DNA from: Oehlia diaphana
Lineage: Eukaryota > Glomeromycota > Glomeromycetes > Glomerales > Glomeraceae
Length of the DNA stretch: 10,982 nucleotides
Assembly: GCA_003833135.1 (NCBI GenBank)
Contig: QZLH01000995.1
Location: 35,150-46,131 of the forward strand
Direction of reading: 5' to 3'
A program made the translations under genes and the position numbers. Of this stretch, positions 8,943-10,982 are shown piece by piece; the stretch's first letter is position 1, and every line of letters starts with the position of its first letter. The notes under the pieces were generated by a model, which was not told where the DNA came from, searched no databases, and saw only the letters and a list, made by a program, of their open reading frames with translations.

Positions 8943-9472
8943 TGTAATGCCGTAGTATACATAGTAAATTTATTAATTAAGTGGCGCAGTTTTATATTTA
9001 AAATTACTGTATAAATTTTATTTTGTTTAATTTAGTTAGTTTAGTTTATTTTATCATGTGAGTCCGAAATGACTCTAAACTATTGGTATGATTAAGGACC
9101 AATTAGGGTCCGTAATGACCTTAAACTAATAATTGATATGAGGAAGTCAAGGACCAATAATATTAAGTGTTACGGTAGATCAATAGGTGTATGATTTTAA
9201 GACTGATGTAATGTGTAATTGAAAGGGAAAGAATGAACAATTATAAAAGGAAGTCAAATATGACCTCCCCAAAAGAACAACTCGAAAAATGGAGGAATTA
9301 AATTTATTAAAGAATGAATATATTGATATACTTATTAAATTTTTTATACTAATATTTTTATTTATATTATTAAACCAAGCATATTATTGTAATCATTTAT
9401 ATTATTAATAAAGAGTGACGTTTGTTAATATCTAAGGTGGCAACGTGACTTATCACGGGCTTAGGTATTACA
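8943..9472. mobile_element. solo LTR of a retrotransposon, 530 bp
   Basis: The left end TGTAATGCC and right end GGTATTACA are inverted repeats of each other with one mismatch, and show the TG...CA ends typical of LTRs. CCAT stands outside both ends (8939-8942 and 9473-9476), a 4-bp target duplication. Inside are a TATAAAA at about 9242 and an AATAAA at 9407-9412, in the order expected for an LTR read on the plus strand. Two diverged copies of a block starting about 9061 and 9107, each ending in GGACCAAT, form an internal direct repeat in the presumed U3. No primer-binding site or coding region follows, and the matching duplications on both sides indicate a solo LTR left by recombination between two LTRs. 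Superfamily not determined. Confidence 0.75.
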
Positions 9473-9530
9473 CCATATAATATATTCACGGTTAATAAAA
9501 ATAATTTTCTGCCATAAAATAATAATTTCA

Positions 9531-9622
9531 TATCTCACAAGAAAAATTAGAAAAACATAATAAAAAAAATAAATTTATCTCACAAGAAAAATTAGAAAAA
9601 CATAATAAAAAAAATAAATTTA
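9531..9622. repeat. 45-bp perfect tandem duplication, two copies
   Basis: Copies at 9531-9575 and 9576-9620 are identical, with the match running two bases further. The unit is divisible by three and, on the plus strand, gives a 15-residue Lys/Asn-rich repeat in an open frame (9526-9699). The lack of differences points to a recent duplication. Confidence 0.92.
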
Positions 9623-9769
9623 ACCAAAATATTAAAATGGTAACGTTAAATAGATTAATAGGTACAATAACAGGTGGATCTAGTTTTAGAAATCATTAGT
9701 TAAATGTTATAATTTTTAATTTTAGATTTTCACATAATTTACATATTTAGTTTAGCAAAATTACGGATA

Positions 9770-9811
9770 ATTTTAGGATAGTCATTTTAGGATAGTCATT
9801 TTCGAATAGTT
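9770..9811. repeat. short tandem repeat, 14-bp unit ATTTTAGGATAGTC
   Basis: Two exact copies at 9770-9783 and 9784-9797 are followed by a degenerate third beginning ATTTTCGAATAGT. It lies in noncoding DNA. Confidence 0.85.
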
Positions 9812-9941
9812 ATACTTTATGTTCGAATACTTAGTTATAGGGATTAGAAAAATTTAATTTTCTAAGCTCTGTGTTTTTAATTCAATTATGTAAATTTATG
9901 AAATTTTTAAATAATTAATAAAACGCGTTACTATTTAAGAA

Positions 9942-9965
9942 AATAATAATAATAATAATAATAAT
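9942..9965. repeat. (AAT)8 microsatellite
   Basis: Eight uninterrupted AAT units in noncoding DNA, likely variable in length between isolates. Confidence 0.9.
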
Positions 9966-10120
9966 TTATATTATTAAGTAGAATTTATTTATTTGACTCA
10001 CGTATACTATATAAAATAAAAATTCAAAAAAATAAACATTATAAATTTGTAATCATATTGAGAGTGTATTTTATGAAATAGTCATCTGAATTTCCTTAGT
10101 TGAAGCCAAAACAATATTTA

Positions 10121-10472
10121 CAGTGCGCGGAAAAAATAATTATAATAATATTTTTGTTCATTGTGTAACGAATATTTATTGAACCTTCATGCAAATTTAA
10201 AAATATATGCTTTATTACATCGCAAAAAAGTTTGTCTAAGCTTAATTAATAATTATCTTATTGCTATTACCTTAATTATTTGCTCTAATCTTAATGGCAT
10301 ACTTTAATTAAATTAATAAAATTTTGCGGGTCAATTCTTTCCCACTCTTTTTCGAATTATATCCCAGAAAATATCTACGGTAATTGATTTTTTTTTACTA
10401 CCGGCTTATTAACCTGCCTCATCAATATGTTCTATAGGATAGTACCATTGTACGACGTTGCGCAAAAATTTC
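10121..10472 (-). pseudogene. Tc1/mariner transposon relic: transposase C-terminus plus one terminal repeat
   Basis: On the minus strand, from about 10472 down, the translation shows VVQWYYPIEHI, a shortened form of the VLxWPAQSPDLNPIEHIW block of Tc1 transposases that carries the third catalytic acid (Glu of PIE). After a frame change comes EKEWERIDPQNFINLIK, then a 1-nt deletion, then SMPLRLEQIIK and a stop. This matches the usual Tc1 C-terminus of the EEW...LIxSMPxR type. At the far end, CAGTGCGCGGAAAAA begins at 10121 next to TA (10119-10120), as expected of a Tc1/mariner terminal repeat at its TA target. The N-terminal part, the first two catalytic Asp residues and the other terminal repeat are not found, and several stops and frameshifts are present, so the element is dead and truncated. 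Confidence 0.75.
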
Positions 10473-10534
10473 ATAAGCTATAAGCCATATTGTTAGGTAA
10501 AGCATATAAAGCATAACTGCATAACTAATCGTAA

Positions 10535-10982
10535 ATAGTACGAATAGATTCAAAAATAGCGAGATGGTTGATTGATTATTCAATTTTGGGGAGTGTGAGA
10601 AGGGAACTTGATGACAAATTATATGTGTATCTTAATTTTGTTAATACTTTACTAGAATTAAAAAATATTAAATTAAATATTTTTAACGGGAAAGTGGATT
10701 TGATGCTAGTAATGGATGAAGTTAAACTTCCTGCTCTCAAGATGGAATTAATAAAAGGAAAAGATAATATTGATGAAATTATGATTAAAAAAGAAAATAT
10801 ATTAGTGGATGAGTATGCGCTAAGATGGAATAATATACCAATAGATGGAGCTTATAGATCATGTTTTAAAGAATTATCTTATAATTTGGTGAAAATGGAT
10901 TTAATTTTTTTGGACCTTGTAAAAGATATTTTTGTCAACTCAAATGGTGCGAACTGTCTAATTAATTGGAAAGAGACGTTTA
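10535..10982 (+). CDS. partial gene of unknown function, runs off the right edge
   Basis: The frame is open for 149 codons from just after a TAA at 10532 to the end of the window with no stop, which is very unlikely by chance in DNA this AT-rich. No in-frame ATG occurs before 10703. Translation may start there, or the segment may be an internal exon with an acceptor such as the AG at 10546-10547 (GAATAG), which would place the exon start at 10548. The protein begins with a helical stretch (KIARWLIDYSILGSVRREL), then a mix of Leu/Ile-rich and Lys/Asp-rich segments with VMDEVKLPALKMEL and DEYALRWNNIP. I see no signal peptide, catalytic motif or known domain. Base composition and codon choice resemble the other genes here. 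Confidence 0.6.
   Translation, partial: MVRIDSKIARWLIDYSILGSVRRELDDKLYVYLNFVNTLLELKNIKLNIFNGKVDLMLVMDEVKLPALKMELIKGKDNIDEIMIKKENILVDEYALRWNNIPIDGAYRSCFKELSYNLVKMDLIFLDLVKDIFVNSNGANCLINWKETF

Larger units (their letters stand above)
8716..9699 (+). pseudogene. unidentified coding relic interrupted by a MITE and a solo LTR
   Basis: Short plus-strand frames with protein-like composition follow each other with shifts. A: 8743-8853, including DHLSRNPSQIDAQHPIIF and FQNLIQL. B: 8843-8942, including FYENKLPIKFTIVNLPKL. Removing the LTR plus one CCAT copy lets B read straight on into YNIFTVNKNNFLP before a stop at 9515. D: 9526-9699, in another frame, has two copies of a 15-residue unit starting ISQEKLEKHN and ends LIGTITGGSSFRNH. 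Frame change A to B lies just past a 16-17-base A run. Each piece is short and could be chance; the read-through across the repaired LTR site is the best argument. I do not recognise the family. Confidence 0.4.
9700..10120. other. intergenic region with microsatellites, no gene seen
   Basis: AT-rich DNA between the ORF ending at 9699 and the Tc1/mariner relic. It holds the 14-bp tandem repeat and an (AAT)8 microsatellite at 9942-9965. No open frame with coding character, RNA gene or mobile-element end was seen. Confidence 0.45.

Noticed and set aside
9057..9472. LTR starting at the TGTGAG near 9057
   Set aside because: No target duplication matches that border, whereas TGTAATGCC at 8943 gives both an inverted end match and the CCAT duplication.
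1..10982. CRISPR array or prokaryotic operon structure
   Set aside because: No regularly spaced repeats with unique spacers and no bacterial gene layout; spliced introns show a eukaryotic genome.

Overview
The window looks like nuclear DNA of an early-diverging fungus, most likely an arbuscular mycorrhizal fungus of the Rhizophagus (Glomeromycotina) type. It is very AT-rich, has short GT-AG introns (74-103 nt), carries many transposon relics, and encodes a tyrosine-kinase-like (TKL) protein kinase whose architecture and motifs I recognise from the expanded Rhizophagus kinase families. The organism call is inference from style and family; no marker gene is present.

Layout. (1) 1-606: AT-rich upstream DNA. 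(2) 607-2570, plus strand: a two-exon gene for a protein of about 624 aa, with a long disordered N-terminus (including a threonine tract) and a C-terminal RNase III domain. That domain keeps the first pair of catalytic acids but has lost the second pair. (3) 2571-5344: a convergent intergenic region with one doubtful minus-strand ORF at 4039-4371. (4) 5345-7631, minus strand: a five-exon gene, rebuilt here with phase-consistent splice sites, for a protein of about 644 aa. It has two tandem helical-bundle domains resembling the N-terminal domain of MLKL, followed by one complete and probably active TKL kinase domain. (5) 7845-8268, minus strand: a decayed paralogue of that gene, containing helical-bundle and kinase fragments and interrupted by a 126-bp palindromic element.

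(6) 8473-9699: a second, unidentified coding relic broken by a 227-bp hAT-type MITE (perfect 8-bp target duplication) and by a 530-bp solo LTR (4-bp target duplication). It ends in an ORF with an in-frame 45-bp tandem duplication. (7) 10121-10472, minus strand: a decayed Tc1/mariner transposase C-terminus with its terminal repeat at a TA dinucleotide. (8) 10535-10982, plus strand: a long open frame that runs off the right edge and is probably part of a real gene that I cannot name.

The genes do not form an obvious pathway. The most interesting item is the tandem MLKL-like helical-bundle kinase with a dead copy beside it, which is the pattern of a fast-evolving gene family that may act in signalling or regulated cell death. 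The second is the RNase III-like protein with a degenerate active site, which could be a structural or RNA-binding pseudo-nuclease.
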